A stretch of DNA of 64,000 bases from Massilia sp. NR 4-1 (lineage in GTDB: Bacteria; Pseudomonadota; Gammaproteobacteria; Burkholderiales; Burkholderiaceae_D): contig NZ_CP012201.1 of the NCBI RefSeq assembly GCF_001191005.1, positions 5,208,001-5,272,000 of the forward strand, written 5' to 3'. Each line of letters starts with the position of its first letter. The first letter of the stretch is position 1. Positions 15,305 to 24,360 of this stretch are shown one piece after another. Below the pieces are notes generated by a model that was not told where the DNA came from, did no database searches, and was given only the letters and a program-made list of their open reading frames with translations. The translations under genes were made by a program, and so were the position numbers.

Positions 15305-16675
15305 ATGGCAATCCGCGAAAACTTTACTTACACCGATATGGACGAGTGGCTCAACGAAAAACGAGTCACTGAAATCGAATGCCTGGTGCCCGACCTGACC
15401 GGCGTGGCGCGCGGCAAGATTCTGCCGCGCGGTAAATTCACCCAGGAGCGCGGCATGCGCATTCCGGAAGCGGTGCTGGGCATGACCGTGACCGGCAACT
15501 ATCCGGTGGACGATGCGGCATACGACCGCGCCATCTCGTCCACCGACCGCGACATGATTCTGCGCGCCGACCCCACCACCATCACCATGGTGCCGTGGGC
15601 CACCGACCCCACCGCGCAGGTGATCCACGACTGCTACTTCTCCGACGGCAAACTGGTGGACTTTGCGCCGCGTACCGTGCTGCGCCGCGTGCTGAAACTG
15701 TATGAGGACAAGGGATGGAGTCCCGTGGTGGCACCCGAGCTGGAGTTCTACCTGACCGACAAGAACTCCGATCCCGACCTGCCGCTGAAAGCGCCGATTG
15801 GCCGCAGCGGCCGCGCCGAGACTTCGCGCCAGGTTTACAGCATCGACGCCGTCAACGAATTCGACCCGCTGTTCGAGGACATTTACGACTACTGCGACCT
15901 GATGGGCCTCGACGTGGATACGCTCATCCACGAAATCGGCGCTGGCCAGATGGAGATCAACTTCCTGCACGGCGAGCCGCTGGGCCTGGGCGACAAGGTC
16001 TTCTTCTTCAAGCGCACCTTGCGCGAAGCGGCGCTCAAGCACAATATGTACGCCACCTTCATGGCCAAGCCCATGGCGGGCGAACCGGGATCGGCCATGC
16101 ACGTGCACCAGAGCGTGATCGATGTGAAAACCGGCTGGAATATCTTCAGCAACCAGGATGGCTCGCCTTCGCCGCTGTTCAAGTACTATATCGGCGGGCT
16201 GCAGCGCTATATGCCCTCGGCCATGGCCATCGTCGCGCCCTACGTCAACTCCTACCGCCGCTTGGTGCGCCACACGGCCGCGCCCATCAATATCCAATGG
16301 GGCATGGACAACCGCACCGTGGGCTTCCGTATCCCCGAATCCAGCGTGCAGGATAGGCGCGTGGAAAACCGCATCATCGGCGCCGACGCCAACCCCTATC
16401 TGGCGCTGGCGGTTACGCTGGCCTGCGGCTACCTCGGCATGACCGAGCGCCTGGAACCGAGTCCCATCACCACCGGCAGCGCCTACGATATGAAATACGA
16501 ACTGCCGCAAGGCCTGCCGGAGGCGCTGCAAGCCCTGCGCGCCGAAGACAAGCTGCGCACCGTGCTGGGCGAACGTTTCATCGACGTCTATGCCGCCATC
16601 AAGGATCTGGAGCACCAGGAGTTCATGACTGTCATCAGCCCGTGGGAACGCGAGCATCTGCTGCTGCACGTTTAA
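15305..16675 (+). CDS. puuA: Gamma-glutamylputrescine synthetase PuuA (glutamine synthetase family)
   Basis: This 456-residue glutamine-synthetase-family enzyme most likely ligates glutamate to putrescine with ATP. The metal and substrate residues lie in VAPELEFYL, GAGQMEINF, GSAMHVHQS, RLVRHTAAP and NRIIGADANPYLALA, in the usual order. It lacks the adenylylation-site context of GlnA, and the N-terminus (VPDLTGVARGKILPR) is that of the PuuA/type III-like branch. Its place between puuD and a putrescine-type aminotransferase supports PuuA over ammonium-assimilating GlnA. The start follows GGGAGCA. Confidence 0.88.
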   Translation: MAIRENFTYTDMDEWLNEKRVTEIECLVPDLTGVARGKILPRGKFTQERGMRIPEAVLGMTVTGNYPVDDAAYDRAISSTDRDMILRADPTTITMVPWATDPTAQVIHDCYFSDGKLVDFAPRTVLRRVLKLYEDKGWSPVVAPELEFYLTDKNSDPDLPLKAPIGRSGRAETSRQVYSIDAVNEFDPLFEDIYDYCDLMGLDVDTLIHEIGAGQMEINFLHGEPLGLGDKVFFFKRTLREAALKHNMYATFMAKPMAGEPGSAMHVHQSVIDVKTGWNIFSNQDGSPSPLFKYYIGGLQRYMPSAMAIVAPYVNSYRRLVRHTAAPINIQWGMDNRTVGFRIPESSVQDRRVENRIIGADANPYLALAVTLACGYLGMTERLEPSPITTGSAYDMKYELPQGLPEALQALRAEDKLRTVLGERFIDVYAAIKDLEHQEFMTVISPWEREHLLLHV

Positions 16676-16692
16676 AAAAATGGAGGTGTGCC

Positions 16693-18099
16693 ATGACCAC
16701 CAATCCCGTCGTTCCGGAAATGCCGGATACCCTGGCCCTGCAGGCGCAGGACGCGGCCCATTATCTGCATCCCTTCACCGACCATAAGCAATTGCACAGC
16801 AGGGGTTCGCGCATGATCGTGCGCGGCGACGGGATTTATCTATGGGATTCGGAGGGCAAGAAGATCCTGGACGGCATGTCCGGCCTGTGGTGCGTGAACG
16901 TGGGTTATGGCCGCAGCAGCATCGCGCAGGCGGTGCACAGGCAGATGGACGTGCTGCCTTTCTATAACAGCTTCTTCAACACCTCCAATGTGCCGGCGGT
17001 GCAGCTGGCGGCCAAACTGGCCGAGCTGGCGCCGCCCGGCTTCCAGCATGTGTTCTACACCGGCTCGGGTTCCGAGGCCAACGACACCAATGTGCGCATG
17101 GTGCGGCGCTACTGGGATCTGATGGGCTATCCCGACCGTCACGTCATCATCAGCCGCCGCAACGCTTATCACGGCAGCACCATGGCCGGTGCCTCCCTGG
17201 GCGGCATGAGCGGCATGCACGAGCAGGGCGGCTTGCCGATTCCCGGCATCGTCCACATCGGCCAGCCCAATTACTTCGACGACGGCGTCGGCATGACGCC
17301 CGAGGACTTCGGCCTGCGCGCTGCCGGCTGGCTGGAAAAGAAAATCCTCGAAATCGGTGCGGACAAGGTGGGCGCCTTCATCGGCGAACCGATCCAGGGC
17401 GCGGGCGGGGTGGTCATCCCGCCCGACACCTACTGGCCTGAAATCCGCCGCATCTGCCGCAAGTACGACGTGCTGCTGATTGCGGACGAAGTGATTACTG
17501 GCTTCGGCCGTCTGGGCCGCTGGTTCGGTTCCGAACTGTTCGGCATCGAGCCGGACCTGATCACCTTCGCCAAAGGCGTGACCTCCGGCTATGTGCCGCT
17601 GGGCGGGGTGCTGGTGAGCGATCGCATCGCCAAGGTCGTGATGGACGGCGGTGAATTCACCCATGGCTTCACCTATTCCGGCCACCCGGTGGCCTGCGCG
17701 GCGGCGCTGGAAAACATCCGCATCATCGAGGAGGAAAAGCTGGTGCAGCGCGTGGCCGAGGATACCGGCCCCTATCTGCGCCAGCGCTTTGCCAGCCTGG
17801 CCGCCCATCCCCTGGTCGGCGTGGCCGAGACTTGCGGTTTCGTAGCCGGCCTGAATCTGGTGCGCGGCAAGGCCGCCCGCCTGCACGACCAGTTGCGCTT
17901 CGACCCGGCGCTGGGCGTGGGCATGGTTTGTCGTGGCCATATGTTCAACAATGGCATGATCATGCGCGCCGTCGGCGAACGCATGATCGTGGCCCCGCCC
18001 CTGGTCATGACGCGGGCGCAGATCGATGAAATGGTGGCCCTGATCCGCTTCTGCCTCGACCGCACCCTGGAAGATGTGGAGGCCCGCGGCTGGATTTAG
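16693..18099 (+). CDS. Class III aminotransferase, putrescine/polyamine type (SpuC-like)
   Basis: This 468-residue PLP enzyme belongs to the omega-amino acid:pyruvate aminotransferase group. Family motifs are FYTGSGSEANDTNVRM (phosphate binding), RRNAYHGST, LIADEVITGFGRLG (the PLP-contacting aspartate) and the Schiff-base lysine in ITFAKGVTSGYVPLGG near residue 292. Within this cluster it probably deaminates putrescine or a related diamine with pyruvate, like Pseudomonas SpuC. The start at 16693 is set by GGAGG eight bases upstream; an earlier in-frame ATG would overlap puuA. Confidence 0.87.
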   Translation: MTTNPVVPEMPDTLALQAQDAAHYLHPFTDHKQLHSRGSRMIVRGDGIYLWDSEGKKILDGMSGLWCVNVGYGRSSIAQAVHRQMDVLPFYNSFFNTSNVPAVQLAAKLAELAPPGFQHVFYTGSGSEANDTNVRMVRRYWDLMGYPDRHVIISRRNAYHGSTMAGASLGGMSGMHEQGGLPIPGIVHIGQPNYFDDGVGMTPEDFGLRAAGWLEKKILEIGADKVGAFIGEPIQGAGGVVIPPDTYWPEIRRICRKYDVLLIADEVITGFGRLGRWFGSELFGIEPDLITFAKGVTSGYVPLGGVLVSDRIAKVVMDGGEFTHGFTYSGHPVACAAALENIRIIEEEKLVQRVAEDTGPYLRQRFASLAAHPLVGVAETCGFVAGLNLVRGKAARLHDQLRFDPALGVGMVCRGHMFNNGMIMRAVGERMIVAPPLVMTRAQIDEMVALIRFCLDRTLEDVEARGWI

Positions 18100-18144
18100 A
18101 GCATCCGGACCAGCGATTTATGCTCTTCTTGAAAGCGCTGCATT

Positions 18145-18150
18145 TATAAT
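18145..18150 (+). promoter_or_regulatory. Possible -10 element upstream of potG
   Basis: A perfect TATAAT lies 57 bases before potG in the only gap longer than 100 bases in the polyamine block. No good -35 hexamer sits 16-18 bases upstream (TTGAAA is only ten bases away), so promoter strength is doubtful. Confidence 0.35.
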
Positions 18151-18206
18151 CACGGTTTCGTAAAACGCAGCCCTTGCACTTTCAACAAAGTTAATAAATC
18201 GCCCAT

Positions 18207-19352
18207 ATGACGACTGCCTCTCCCGCCGCATCTGCTGCAGCTGGCCAGCCATTTCTGTTTATCCGCAATCTGGTCAAGGATTTCGACGGTGTCCGTGCCG
18301 TAAACGACGTATCGGTCACGATCAACAAGGGCGAGATTTTTGCCCTGCTGGGCAGCTCCGGCTGCGGCAAATCGACGCTGCTGCGCATGCTGGCAGGCTT
18401 TGAAACGCCCACCTCCGGCGCGATCCAGCTGGGTGGGCAGGACATCATCTCGGTGCCGCCCTACGAGCGCCCGATCAATATGATGTTCCAGTCGTATGCG
18501 CTGTTTCCGCACCTGACGGTCTGGGACAACATCGCCTTCGGTCTGCGCCGCGACGGCCTGCCGAAAGACGAAATCGCCGCGCGTGTCGAGCAGATGCTGT
18601 CCCTGGTGCAGCTCTCGGCCTACGGCAAGCGCAAGCCGCACCAGCTGTCCGGCGGCCAGCAGCAGCGCGTTGCCCTGGCGCGCAGCCTGGCGAAACGCCC
18701 GCAACTGCTGCTGCTGGATGAGCCGCTCGGCGCCCTGGACAAAAAGCTGCGTGAACGCACCCAGGTCGAACTGGTGAACATCATCGAGCAGGTCGGCGTG
18801 ACCTGCGTGATGGTGACGCACGACCAGGACGAAGCCATGAGCATGGCCACCCGCATCGCCGTCATGAGCGAAGGCCGCATCCTGCAAGTGGGCGCGCCTG
18901 GCGAAATCTACGAAACCCCGAACTGCCGCTTCGTGGCCGACTTCATCGGCTCGGTCAACCTGTTCCAGGGCCGTGTCACCGAAGACGCGCCGGACCACGT
19001 CATCATCGACACGCCAGAAGGCCAGCACTACGTCACCCACGGCATCACCGGCACCGACCATATGGAAGTGAGCGTGGCCGTGCGTCCCGAGAAGATTGTG
19101 CTGCAGCTGGAAGCGCCGCTTCCCGAGCAGCGCAGCCACCAGGGCGAGAATGGCCGCAACTGCATGCAGGGCACCATCGCCTCGATCTCCTACTTCGGCA
19201 ATGAGACCCACTATGTGGTCCGTCTCGCTTCCGGCATGGACCTGAAAGTGGCGCGCACCAATGCGGCCCGCCACGAAGAGTCGGGCTTCCAGCGCGGCCA
19301 GCGCGTATGGGCCTGGTGGGATGGCAGCGACGTTGTCGTGCTGACCAGCTGA
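18207..19352 (+). CDS. potG: Polyamine ABC transporter ATP-binding protein PotG/PotA
   Basis: This 381-residue ATPase powers uptake of putrescine or spermidine. It has Walker A LGSSGCGKST, the Q-loop FQSYALFPHLTV, signature LSGGQQQRVALARSL, Walker B LLLLDEPLGALD and the switch histidine VTHDQDEA. The C-terminal third forms the TOBE regulatory domain typical of PotA/PotG. The two permeases follow immediately (eight bases, then an ATGA overlap). The PotG label rests on resemblance and on the putrescine-related neighbours. Confidence 0.92.
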   Translation: MTTASPAASAAAGQPFLFIRNLVKDFDGVRAVNDVSVTINKGEIFALLGSSGCGKSTLLRMLAGFETPTSGAIQLGGQDIISVPPYERPINMMFQSYALFPHLTVWDNIAFGLRRDGLPKDEIAARVEQMLSLVQLSAYGKRKPHQLSGGQQQRVALARSLAKRPQLLLLDEPLGALDKKLRERTQVELVNIIEQVGVTCVMVTHDQDEAMSMATRIAVMSEGRILQVGAPGEIYETPNCRFVADFIGSVNLFQGRVTEDAPDHVIIDTPEGQHYVTHGITGTDHMEVSVAVRPEKIVLQLEAPLPEQRSHQGENGRNCMQGTIASISYFGNETHYVVRLASGMDLKVARTNAARHEESGFQRGQRVWAWWDGSDVVVLTS

Positions 19353-19360
19353 GGGCGGCC

Positions 19361-20278
19361 ATGCTGAAATTCCTTACCGATCTGCTGACCTTGCGCTGGC
19401 TGACCGGACGGCGCTTCGTCATCGCCGTGCCTTTCGTCTGGCTGGTGTTCGCCTTCCTGATTCCCTTCCTGATCGTGGCGCGCATCAGCTTCAGCGAAGT
19501 CGATGCCGGCAATCCCTTCGGCACCCTGCTGACCTATGCCGACGGTATCGTCAACATCAAGGTGAAGATCGCCAATTACCTCTTCATCTGGGGCGACGAG
19601 CTGTATGTGCTGACTTATCTCAGTTCGCTCAAATACGCCGCGATCACCACGCTGTGCTGCCTGGTGATCGGCTACCCCTTCGCCTATTTCATGGCGCGTG
19701 CCCGCGCCTCGCTGCGGCCGGTGCTGCTGATGATGGTGATGATGCCGTTCTGGACCTCCTTCCTGCTGCGCATCTACGCCTGGAAGGGCATCCTCGCCAA
19801 CCACGGCATCGCCAACCACGTGCTGATGGCGCTGGGCGTGATCCAGGAACCGCTGCACCTGATGAACACCCCGTTTTCGCTGGTGATCGGCATGGTGTAT
19901 GCGTACCTGCCCTTCATGATCCTGCCGCTGTACGCCAACCTGTCCAAGATGGACATGCGCTTCCTGGAAGCGGCGGCCGACCTGGGCGCCACGCCGATGC
20001 AGGCTTTCTGGCGCATCACTGTGCCGCTGTCGAAGTCGGGCATCATCGCCGGCGCCATGCTGGTCTTCATCCCGGCCGTGGGCGAGTACGTGATTCCGGA
20101 ACTGCTGGGCGGCCCGGAAACGCTGATGATCGGCCGCGTGCTGTGGGACGAATTCTTTACCAATAACGACTGGCCGATGGCGTCCTCCGTCACGGTGGTC
20201 GTGATTCTGCTGATTCTGGTGCCGATGGCGATCCTGAACAAATATCAGGCCGAACAGCGCGAAGGAGGCCACAAATGA
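19361..20278 (+). CDS. potH: Polyamine ABC transporter permease PotH
   Basis: This 305-residue inner-membrane permease has about six membrane segments. The first is FVIAVPFVWLVFAFLIPFL. The coupling loop EAAADLGATPMQAFWRITVPLSKSG appears in slightly divided form near residue 205 and contacts the ATPase. The start at 19361 lies eight bases after the potG stop and gives the usual short cytoplasmic N-terminus; an upstream in-frame ATG at 19307 would lie inside potG. It pairs with PotI. Confidence 0.92.
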   Translation: MLKFLTDLLTLRWLTGRRFVIAVPFVWLVFAFLIPFLIVARISFSEVDAGNPFGTLLTYADGIVNIKVKIANYLFIWGDELYVLTYLSSLKYAAITTLCCLVIGYPFAYFMARARASLRPVLLMMVMMPFWTSFLLRIYAWKGILANHGIANHVLMALGVIQEPLHLMNTPFSLVIGMVYAYLPFMILPLYANLSKMDMRFLEAAADLGATPMQAFWRITVPLSKSGIIAGAMLVFIPAVGEYVIPELLGGPETLMIGRVLWDEFFTNNDWPMASSVTVVVILLILVPMAILNKYQAEQREGGHK

Positions 20279-21123
20279 AGGGCTCCTGGATTCAGCGCTG
20301 GTTTGGCCGTGGCTGGCTTTCGCTTGGCTACTGCTTCCTCTACCTGCCCATCGTGGTGCTGGTGGTGTTTTCCTTCAACGAATCGCGCCAGGACATGGTG
20401 TGGAGCGGCTTTTCGCTGCGCTGGTACAGCGAGCTGGTAAAAGACAGCGAAATCCTGTCCGGCTTTGGCCTGTCGCTGAGGATTGCCGTGCTCACCGCCT
20501 GCAGCTCGGTCCTGCTGGGCACCTTCGTCGCCTTCGTGCTGGACCGCTACCGCCGCTTCCCCGGCCGCACCCTGTTCTCCGGCATGGCCAGCGCGCCGCT
20601 GGTGATGCCGGAAGTGATCATCGGCCTCTCGCTGCTGCTGATGCTGGTGTCGGTGCAAAAGGTGTTCGGCTTCCCCGAGCGCGGCCTGACCACCATCTGG
20701 ATCGGCCACACCCTGCTTGGCATGGCCTACGCCGCCGTGGTGGTGCAATCGCGCCTGCAAGAGATGAGCAAGTCGCTGGAAGAAGCGGCCATGGACCTGG
20801 GCTGCAAGCCCTTCCAGGTCTTCTTCCTCGTCACCCTGCCCAATATCAAGCAGGCGCTGGCCTCGGCCTGGTTGCTGACCTTCACCCTGTCGTTGGACGA
20901 CGTGGTGCTGTCGGCTTTCCTGTCCGGTCCCGGTTCCTCCACCATGCCGCTGGTGATCTTCTCGCGCGCCCGCCTTGGCCTCGACCCGCGCGTGAACGCC
21001 GTTGCCACCATCACCATCCTGGTGGTTTCGATCGGCGTGATCGTATCCAGCATCTATCTGGCCCGCGCCGAGCGCCTGCGCCAGAAACAGATCGCCGCCG
21101 CCTTCAAAGGCGACGCCGACTAA
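20275..21123 (+). CDS. potI: Polyamine ABC transporter permease PotI
   Basis: This 282-residue second permease of the polyamine importer has about six membrane segments. The segment YLPIVVLVVFSFNESR near the N-terminus and the loop LEEAAMDLGCKPFQVFF match PotC/PotI. It overlaps the potH stop by four bases (ATGA). No gene for a PotF/PotD periplasmic binding protein follows, so the importer as encoded here is incomplete and must use a binding protein from elsewhere. Confidence 0.92.
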   Translation: MKGSWIQRWFGRGWLSLGYCFLYLPIVVLVVFSFNESRQDMVWSGFSLRWYSELVKDSEILSGFGLSLRIAVLTACSSVLLGTFVAFVLDRYRRFPGRTLFSGMASAPLVMPEVIIGLSLLLMLVSVQKVFGFPERGLTTIWIGHTLLGMAYAAVVVQSRLQEMSKSLEEAAMDLGCKPFQVFFLVTLPNIKQALASAWLLTFTLSLDDVVLSAFLSGPGSSTMPLVIFSRARLGLDPRVNAVATITILVVSIGVIVSSIYLARAERLRQKQIAAAFKGDAD

Positions 21124-21177
21124 ATCGCGCCAGCGTTACAATGGACTCCTGAACCGGAAACGGAAAGGGAGTCCAGC

Positions 21178-22689
21178 ATGGCCGAGAACAGCACCGCAAA
21201 ATCCCCCGCCACCTCATGGCACGAGCGCGCCGCCCAGCTCAGCATCGACGGCCGCGCCTTCATCGACGGCCAGCGCGTCTGGGCCTGCAGCGAACAGCAA
21301 TTCGATAGCCATTCCCCCATCGACGGCCGCAAGCTGGCCGCCGTCGCGCGCTGCGACGGCGCTGACGTGGACATCGCCGTCGCCGCCGCCCGCGCCGCCT
21401 TCGAGGATGGCCGCTGGGTCAACCTGGCCCCGGCCAAGCGCAAGCGCATCCTGATCCGCTTCGCCGATCTGCTGCAGCAGAACGCCGCCGAGCTGGCCCT
21501 GCTGGAAACCCTCGATATGGGCAAGCCGATCCAATACAGCCAGAGCGTCGACGTGGCCGGCGCCGCCAACTGCATCCGCTGGTACGGCGAAGCCATCGAC
21601 AAAGTGTATGGCGAAATCGCCCCCGCGCCTTCGCACAGCCTGGCCCTGATCACGCGCGAAGCGGTCGGCGTGGTGGGCGCCATCGTGCCCTGGAACTACC
21701 CGATGCTGATGGCTTCCTGGAAGATCGCGCCCGCGCTTGCCGCCGGCAATAGCGTCGTGCTCAAGCCCTCCGAAAAATCGCCGCTGACCGCCTTGCGCCT
21801 GGCTGAATTGGCGCTGGCCGCGGGCGTGCCGCCCGGCGTCTTCAACGTGTTGCCCGGCTACGGCAACGAAGCGGGCAGCGCGCTCGCCCTGCATATGGAC
21901 GTGGACTGCATCGCCTTCACCGGCTCCACCCGCGTCGGCAAGCAGATCATGCAGATGGCGGGACAGTCTAATTTGAAGCGTGCCTGGACTGAGCTGGGCG
22001 GTAAATCCGCCAACATCGTCTGCGCCGACTGCCCCGATCTGGACGCCGCCGTGTCGGCCGCCATCGGCTCCATCTACTTCAACCAGGGCGAAAGCTGCAA
22101 CGCCCCCTCGCGCCTGTTCGTGGAAGAATCGATCCGCGAACGTTTCCTGGAAAAAGCGCTGGCCTTGGTGCCGTCCTTCGCGCCCGGCGACCCGCTCGAC
22201 GACAAAACCGTGATGGGCGCCATCGTCGACGACATCCAGCTGCGTACCGTAATGGGCTATATCGAACAAGGCAAACAAGCCGGCGCGCGCCTGCTGGCCG
22301 GCGGCGAGCAGGTGAAGAAGGAAAGTGGCGGCTACTACGTCGCACCCACCCTGTTCGACCGCGTCGACAGCAGCATGAGCATCGCCAGTGAAGAAATTTT
22401 CGGCCCCGTGCTCTCGGTGCTGAGCTTTACCGACCTGCAGGATGCGGTCAAGCAGGCCAATGCCACGCCCTACGGTCTGCACGCCGCCGTCTGGACTTCG
22501 AACCTGAACACAGCTATTCAGACCTCGCGCGCCCTACGCGCTGGCACCGTGCACGTGAACCAGTACGACGGCGACGACATCACCGTCCCCTTCGGCGGCT
22601 ATAAACAATCCGGCAACGGCCGCGACAAATCGCTGCACGCCCTCGACAAATACACGGAGTTGAAGACGACCTGGATTCAGGTCAGGTAG
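21178..22689 (+). CDS. puuC: Gamma-glutamyl-gamma-aminobutyraldehyde dehydrogenase PuuC
   Basis: This 503-residue NAD(P)-dependent aldehyde dehydrogenase probably oxidises gamma-glutamyl-gamma-aminobutyraldehyde, and perhaps other amino-aldehydes. The oxyanion asparagine is in IVPWNYPMLMA, the general base glutamate in TELGGKSANIV, and the nucleophile cysteine in NQGESCNAPSR near residue 307. The conserved EEIFGPVLSV segment is present. AAAGGGAG precedes the start. Its place at the end of the polyamine block supports PuuC over a generic dehydrogenase, but substrate range cannot be read from sequence. Confidence 0.88.
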   Translation: MAENSTAKSPATSWHERAAQLSIDGRAFIDGQRVWACSEQQFDSHSPIDGRKLAAVARCDGADVDIAVAAARAAFEDGRWVNLAPAKRKRILIRFADLLQQNAAELALLETLDMGKPIQYSQSVDVAGAANCIRWYGEAIDKVYGEIAPAPSHSLALITREAVGVVGAIVPWNYPMLMASWKIAPALAAGNSVVLKPSEKSPLTALRLAELALAAGVPPGVFNVLPGYGNEAGSALALHMDVDCIAFTGSTRVGKQIMQMAGQSNLKRAWTELGGKSANIVCADCPDLDAAVSAAIGSIYFNQGESCNAPSRLFVEESIRERFLEKALALVPSFAPGDPLDDKTVMGAIVDDIQLRTVMGYIEQGKQAGARLLAGGEQVKKESGGYYVAPTLFDRVDSSMSIASEEIFGPVLSVLSFTDLQDAVKQANATPYGLHAAVWTSNLNTAIQTSRALRAGTVHVNQYDGDDITVPFGGYKQSGNGRDKSLHALDKYTELKTTWIQVR

Positions 22690-22704
22690 GGCATGCGTCT
22701 CAGA

Positions 22705-22726
22705 CCCTGACTACGCTGAGTCAGGG
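22705..22726. terminator. Hairpin between convergent puuC and the MocR-type regulator gene
   Basis: CCCTGACT (22705-22712) pairs perfectly with AGTCAGGG (22719-22726) around a six-base loop in the gap between two convergent genes. Neither side has a clean T-run, so it is a weak or factor-assisted terminator at best. Confidence 0.5.
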
Positions 22727-22734
22727 CCTCATTC

Positions 22735-24237
22735 TTACCGAAGGCTGTAGGCCGTGCCGGCGAATTGAATGGCGAGGGCAAGCCGTTTAACGGCGGCCTC
22801 GGTTTGCTCCCTGCTGAAATCCCCCAGCCCCAGAATCAGGCCGGGCCGCCCTTTGTCCGCATACATGGGCGACACGGGCCGTACCGACACCCCGGCTTCC
22901 AGCGCCTGTGCGGACAGGCGGCAATCGTCAATCGAGTCGGCCAGCCAGACCAGCAAGTGCAGCCCCTGGTCGCAGGGCTGGACCCAGGCCAGCTCCGGCG
23001 GCAGCAGGCGCTCCAGCATTTCCACCAGCTGTTCGCGGCGCTCTGCATACACGCTGCGGATGCGGCGGATATGCCGGTCCAGATGCCCCTCCTGCATGAA
23101 GGTGGCCAGCACATGCTGGTCGGTGCTGGGCGGATGCCGGTCCATCAGCGCCCGCGCGCCGCAAAAGGCGGCGGTCATGCCTTCGGGGACGACGGCATAA
23201 CCCAGCCGCAGCGAGGGAAACAGGATCTTGCTAAAAGTGCCAAGATAGACTACGCGTTCCGGCCCCAATCCCTGCAGCGAAGGGAAGGGATGGCCGGCGT
23301 AGCGCATCTCGCTGTCGTAATCGTCTTCCACAATCCAGGCATTGTGCGCTTGGGCCCAAGTCAGCAGCGCCTTGCGCCGCGCCATGCTCATCGGCATGCC
23401 CAGCGGGTATTGGTGTGAGGGCGTTACGAAAGCTGCCCGCGCATGAGGGGCTAGCCCGATACCTGCCTCCACATCGATGCCCTCGGCATCCACCGGCACA
23501 CGTGCGACGCTGTCCCGCCAACCTGTGTTTTCAAGAATGGAAGTGATGCCCGGATAGGCGGGATTTTCGACCCACGCCGTATCGCCGGCCTCCAGCAAGA
23601 CCTGGCAGGACAGGTAAAGACCTTGCTGCGTGCCGGAGGTGATGATGATCTGGTCGGGATGGCAGCGCACCGAGCGCGAACGCCGAATGTAGTCGGCCAC
23701 TGCTTCGCGCAGTGCAGGCACGCCTTGCGGATGATCGTAACCCGCAGGCGCCCCGGCAGCCGTGGCGCGGATGCGGTTGCCGATGCGCCGCCAGTCGTCG
23801 AGCGGCGCGGTGCGTCCCACCGGAACCGAGACGGAGAAGGGCTGCGGCGGCAATGGCGTGAGCTGCTGCGCGAGTTTGGCGAAGGCGGCGGCGCGCGCTG
23901 ACCGGGCCGCCGGCTGACTGGCTGCGACAGGGGAGGGCGTTGCGCCGGCCGTTTTGAAAGGCGCTTCCAGCGCTTGCACCACGCGGGTTCCCGCGCCGGT
24001 CTGCGATTCCAGAATGCCTTCCGCCGTCAGCTGCTCGAAAGTTTCGACCACCGTTCCGCGCGCCAGTCCCAGCGACTTGGCCAGCAGGCGTGTGGAAGGC
24101 AGAAACTCGCCCGGTTGCAGGCTGCCACTGCGCACCGCCTCGCGCAGCGCCTGCGCCAACTGGCGCCCCAGATTGCCGGCGCTGCGGTCCAAGGCGCCAA
24201 TGGCAGGCAGTTCAACGGCTTTCGGTCTTCTCGGCAT
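22735..24237 (-). CDS. MocR/PdxR-family transcriptional regulator (GntR-aminotransferase fusion)
   Basis: This 500-residue regulator joins an N-terminal winged-helix GntR domain (about residues 15-85; LPSTRLLAKSLGLARGTVVETFEQL) to a type I aminotransferase-like domain. The PLP lysine is visible in GTFSKILFPSLRLGY, and IVEDDYDSEMRY carries the PLP-contacting aspartate. Such proteins sense PLP or a PLP-amino acid adduct. The start at 24237 gives a standard N-terminus; an in-frame ATG at 24288 would add 17 residues, and the open frame beyond that belongs to the opposite gene. It is divergent from the PaiB-like gene, its likely target. Confidence 0.88.
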   Translation of the reverse strand: MPRRPKAVELPAIGALDRSAGNLGRQLAQALREAVRSGSLQPGEFLPSTRLLAKSLGLARGTVVETFEQLTAEGILESQTGAGTRVVQALEAPFKTAGATPSPVAASQPAARSARAAAFAKLAQQLTPLPPQPFSVSVPVGRTAPLDDWRRIGNRIRATAAGAPAGYDHPQGVPALREAVADYIRRSRSVRCHPDQIIITSGTQQGLYLSCQVLLEAGDTAWVENPAYPGITSILENTGWRDSVARVPVDAEGIDVEAGIGLAPHARAAFVTPSHQYPLGMPMSMARRKALLTWAQAHNAWIVEDDYDSEMRYAGHPFPSLQGLGPERVVYLGTFSKILFPSLRLGYAVVPEGMTAAFCGARALMDRHPPSTDQHVLATFMQEGHLDRHIRRIRSVYAERREQLVEMLERLLPPELAWVQPCDQGLHLLVWLADSIDDCRLSAQALEAGVSVRPVSPMYADKGRPGLILGLGDFSREQTEAAVKRLALAIQFAGTAYSLR

Positions 24238-24267
24238 GGATTCTGGTCCAGTAAATCGTGACGAAAT

Positions 24268-24287
24268 TGGCTCTACACATTGAGCCA
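24268..24287. promoter_or_regulatory. Dyad in the MocR/paiB divergent promoter region
   Basis: TGGCTC (24268-24273) and GAGCCA (24282-24287) form an inverted repeat with an eight-base spacer between the two divergent genes. It is a candidate operator for the regulator, but MocR proteins often bind direct repeats, so this is tentative. Confidence 0.35.
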
Positions 24288-24360
24288 TTCTAGCAAGAGA
24301 ATTCAGTGGAAACGCGCGCGATCCCCAACACGCGATCCCATTTATCAAGGAGTCCCGGAA

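Noticed and set aside
18129..18150. TTGAAA...TATAAT as a full sigma-70 promoter before potG
   Set aside because: The spacer is only ten bases, far too short; only the -10 element is retained, at low confidence.
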